From Sphingobacterium thalpophilum (GTDB taxonomy: Bacteria; Bacteroidota; Bacteroidia; Flavobacteriales; Flavobacteriaceae), in assembly GCA_943328865.2 (NCBI GenBank), contig CALQBR020000066.1:1-7062 (forward strand): a stretch of DNA of 7,062 nt, read 5' to 3'. The translations under genes were made by a program, and so were the position numbers. Under the pieces are notes generated by a model. That model was not told the DNA's origin. It did not search any database and was given only the letters and a program-made list of their open reading frames with translations. Positions 5,716 through 7,062 of the stretch are shown here, one piece after another (position 1 is the stretch's first letter; each line of letters starts with the position of its first letter).

Positions 5716-6684
5716 ATGACAACAACAACAATAACTGCTGCAGACGTAAATAAGTTAAGAACTATTACTGGTGCAGGAATGATGGACTGTAAAAAAGCTT
5801 TAGTGGAGTCTGAAGGAGATTTCGACAAAGCTATTGAAAACCTAAGAAAAAAAGGTCAAAAAGTGGCTGCTAATCGTTCTGACCGTGAGTCTTCTGAAGG
5901 AGCTGCTGTTTCTTTTATTAATGCAGACAATACAAAAGGAGCGATCATCACTTTAAACTGTGAAACAGATTTCGTAGGGAAGAATGAAAGTTTTGTGACT
6001 TTAGCTAAAGAATTAGTTAAAAAAGCAATCAATTTCTCTTCTAAAGAGGATTTCTTAGCTTCAGATTTCAATGGAATTACCGTTGCTGAAAAACTAATTG
6101 AGCAAACAGGTGTTATTGGTGAAAAAATTGAAATCGGTGGTTTTGAAATTTTAGAAGGCGCATTTGTTGGATCTTATGTTCACGTAAACAAAATCGCTGC
6201 TATAACAGCTATTTCTAGTAAAATTGATAACGCTGATGTTTTAACTAAAGACATCTCTATGCAAGTTGCTTCTATGGGAGCTGATACATTATCTTACAAA
6301 GATTTTGATCCTGCTTTCATTGCTTCTGAACTTGATGCTCGAATTGCTATAATCGAAAAAGAAAATGAAGAAGCAAAACGTTTAGGAAAAACTTTAAAAA
6401 ATGTTCCTAAATACATTTCCTTCGCTCAATTAACGGAAGAAGTTTTAAAACAAGCTGAAGAAGATGCTAAAGCAGAATTGAAAGCTGAAGGTAAACCAGA
6501 ACAAATTTGGGATAAAATTATCCCTGGAAAAGTACAACGTTTTATCTCTGACAATACTACTTTAGATCAAGAGAAAGCCTTGTTAGATCAAAACTTCATC
6601 AAAGATGATAGTAAAAAAGTAAGCGATCACGTTAAAGAATTCAACGTTGAAATTACTGGTTTCAAAAGAGTTACTTTAGGTTAA
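5716..6684 (+). CDS. tsf: Translation elongation factor Ts (EF-Ts)
   Basis: The 322-residue product is EF-Ts, which releases GDP from EF-Tu so that it can bind GTP again. The N-terminal UBA-like module spans about 6-48, with the first signature around LRTITGAGMMDCKKAL (14-29). The core begins near 60 and includes NCETDFVGKNESF (81-93), whose TDFV (84-87) contacts EF-Tu in the known complexes, and GEKIEIGGFEILEG (135-148). The C-terminal core ends with the conserved NFIKDDSKKV (293-302). It is about 40 residues longer than E. coli EF-Ts; the extra length lies mostly in a charged helical segment at about 212-262, an expansion common in this phylum as far as I recall. ATG 5716 follows an A-rich stretch. 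It is the last gene before a strong terminator and was probably cotranscribed with rpsB. Confidence 0.97.
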   Translation: MTTTTITAADVNKLRTITGAGMMDCKKALVESEGDFDKAIENLRKKGQKVAANRSDRESSEGAAVSFINADNTKGAIITLNCETDFVGKNESFVTLAKELVKKAINFSSKEDFLASDFNGITVAEKLIEQTGVIGEKIEIGGFEILEGAFVGSYVHVNKIAAITAISSKIDNADVLTKDISMQVASMGADTLSYKDFDPAFIASELDARIAIIEKENEEAKRLGKTLKNVPKYISFAQLTEEVLKQAEEDAKAELKAEGKPEQIWDKIIPGKVQRFISDNTTLDQEKALLDQNFIKDDSKKVSDHVKEFNVEITGFKRVTLG

Positions 6685-6693
6685 TCAAATTTA

Positions 6694-6721
6694 GATTTCT
6701 GATTTTAAACTTCAGATTCTA
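6694..6721. repeat. Short heptad array (GATT units) after tsf
   Basis: GATT starts at 6694, 6701 and 6715, with a diverged unit AACTTCA at 6708, so four units keep an exact 7-bp period. The array begins 10 bp after the tsf stop and ends 10 bp before the terminator stem, so it falls in the tsf 3' untranslated region. Function is unknown. With so few degenerate units in AT-rich DNA, chance is a real alternative. Confidence 0.4.
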
Positions 6722-6730
6722 TAACTATAT

Positions 6731-6768
6731 AAAATCCCATTTCGAAGCAATTTGAAATGGGATTTTTT
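6731..6768 (+). terminator. Intrinsic terminator of tsf, possibly bidirectional
   Basis: AAAATCCCATTTC (6731-6743) pairs perfectly with GAAATGGGATTTT (6754-6766), a 13-bp stem. Three further pairs (one G-U and two A-U) close on a GCAA tetraloop at 6747-6750. The right arm runs into a T tract (TTTTTT at 6763-6768, then ATTTT). On the minus strand the same stem is followed by TTTTATAT, so it may also stop the convergent SPOR-domain gene. Confidence 0.93.
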
Positions 6769-6938
6769 ATTTTGCATTTTAAATGAATATGATTTTGGAG
6801 GATAAAATTGGGATCGCAAATGTTAAAGGCTTATTGCAAAAAAACGGACGATCAGATTTTGAGAATTAAATTTCTGGAAGTAATTAAATTGATTTTGATT
6901 TATAAGGCAGGTGAATTTAATTGTTTAAGACAAAAGAC

Positions 6939-7062
6939 TTACTTGTTTGGTTTGATTAAGAATGCATTCGGATATCTTTTCTTTAATGGGGCTAGATTTC
7001 TTTCGGCATCAATTCTGGTTTTAAAATTTCCTACCCATACTTTATAGGTTGGCGTACTAAAG
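6939..7062 (-). CDS. SPOR-domain protein (C-terminal end, truncated by window edge)
   Basis: On the minus strand a frame enters from the right edge and ends at a TAA at 6941-6939, giving 40 residues. They include YKVWVGNFKTRIDAERNL followed by LKKRYPNAFLIK, the typical second half of a SPOR domain: a beta strand with the VGxF turn, a helix containing AE and L at the usual positions, and a closing strand. SPOR domains bind peptidoglycan strands stripped of stem peptides, so the full protein is probably periplasmic or envelope-attached, but its N-terminus and any signal peptide lie outside the window. It ends directly after the domain, as many SPOR proteins do. The gene is convergent with tsf and shares the 254-bp gap holding the terminator. 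A plus-strand open frame across 6808-7047 overlaps it and is not credible as a gene. Confidence 0.75.
   Translation of the reverse strand, partial: FSTPTYKVWVGNFKTRIDAERNLAPLKKRYPNAFLIKPNK

Noticed and set aside
5856..6071. 71-codon minus-strand frame inside tsf
   Set aside because: Shadow of the conserved EF-Ts core, including the TDFV region; no independent start context.
6864..6890. Direct repeat AATTAAATT at 6864 and 6882
   Set aside because: Low-complexity A/T sequence in an A/T-rich gap; likely chance.
6808..7047. 79-codon plus-strand open frame after tsf
   Set aside because: Its second half is antisense to a clear SPOR-domain C-terminus, it follows a terminator with no promoter, and the protein resembles no family.

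Overview
The window looks like chromosomal core DNA from a member of the Bacteroidota, most likely a Flavobacteriia/Flavobacterium-type organism. The evidence is the low GC content, start codons preceded by A/T-rich stretches with no Shine-Dalgarno sequence, a textbook Bacteroidota promoter (TTTG, 19 bp, TAnnTTTG) before rplM, and protein features such as the extended EF-Ts and the L13 N-terminus. No mobile element, CRISPR array, tRNA or rRNA was seen. I found no new multi-gene system; the unusual signals lie in the intergenic DNA and in a few protein segments.

Layout from left to right. Bases 1-545 (minus strand) carry the N-terminal part of a membrane-anchored calcineurin-like metallophosphoesterase that runs off the left edge. 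A 133-bp divergent gap separates it from polA (679-3519, plus), which encodes a full three-domain DNA polymerase I with intact 5' nuclease, proofreading and polymerase motifs. Its inter-domain linker holds a QFDLF segment resembling a sliding-clamp-binding motif. A 247-bp gap holds a degenerate 7-8 bp repeat cluster, then the rplM promoter and a small hairpin near the predicted transcript start.

The translation cluster follows: rplM (L13, 3767-4222) and rpsI (S9, 4222-4608) overlap by one base and are clearly cotranscribed. A 193-bp gap contains a 9-bp-stem hairpin, a candidate promoter and a heptanucleotide repeat array; then comes rpsB (S2, 4802-5581). A 134-bp AT-rich spacer with two inverted repeats precedes tsf (EF-Ts, 5716-6684). 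A strong intrinsic terminator with a GCAA tetraloop (6731-6768) closes the cluster. These genes supply two large/small-subunit protein pairs and the EF-Tu recycling factor, so they are probably growth-rate controlled together.

Bases 6769-6938 hold no gene or clear signal. From 6939 to the right edge, on the minus strand, is the C-terminal end of a SPOR-domain protein, convergent with tsf; the tsf terminator may serve both genes.

The most notable non-coding pattern is that three intergenic gaps (after polA, before rpsB, after tsf) each hold a short degenerate array with a period of about 7 bp but a different unit sequence.
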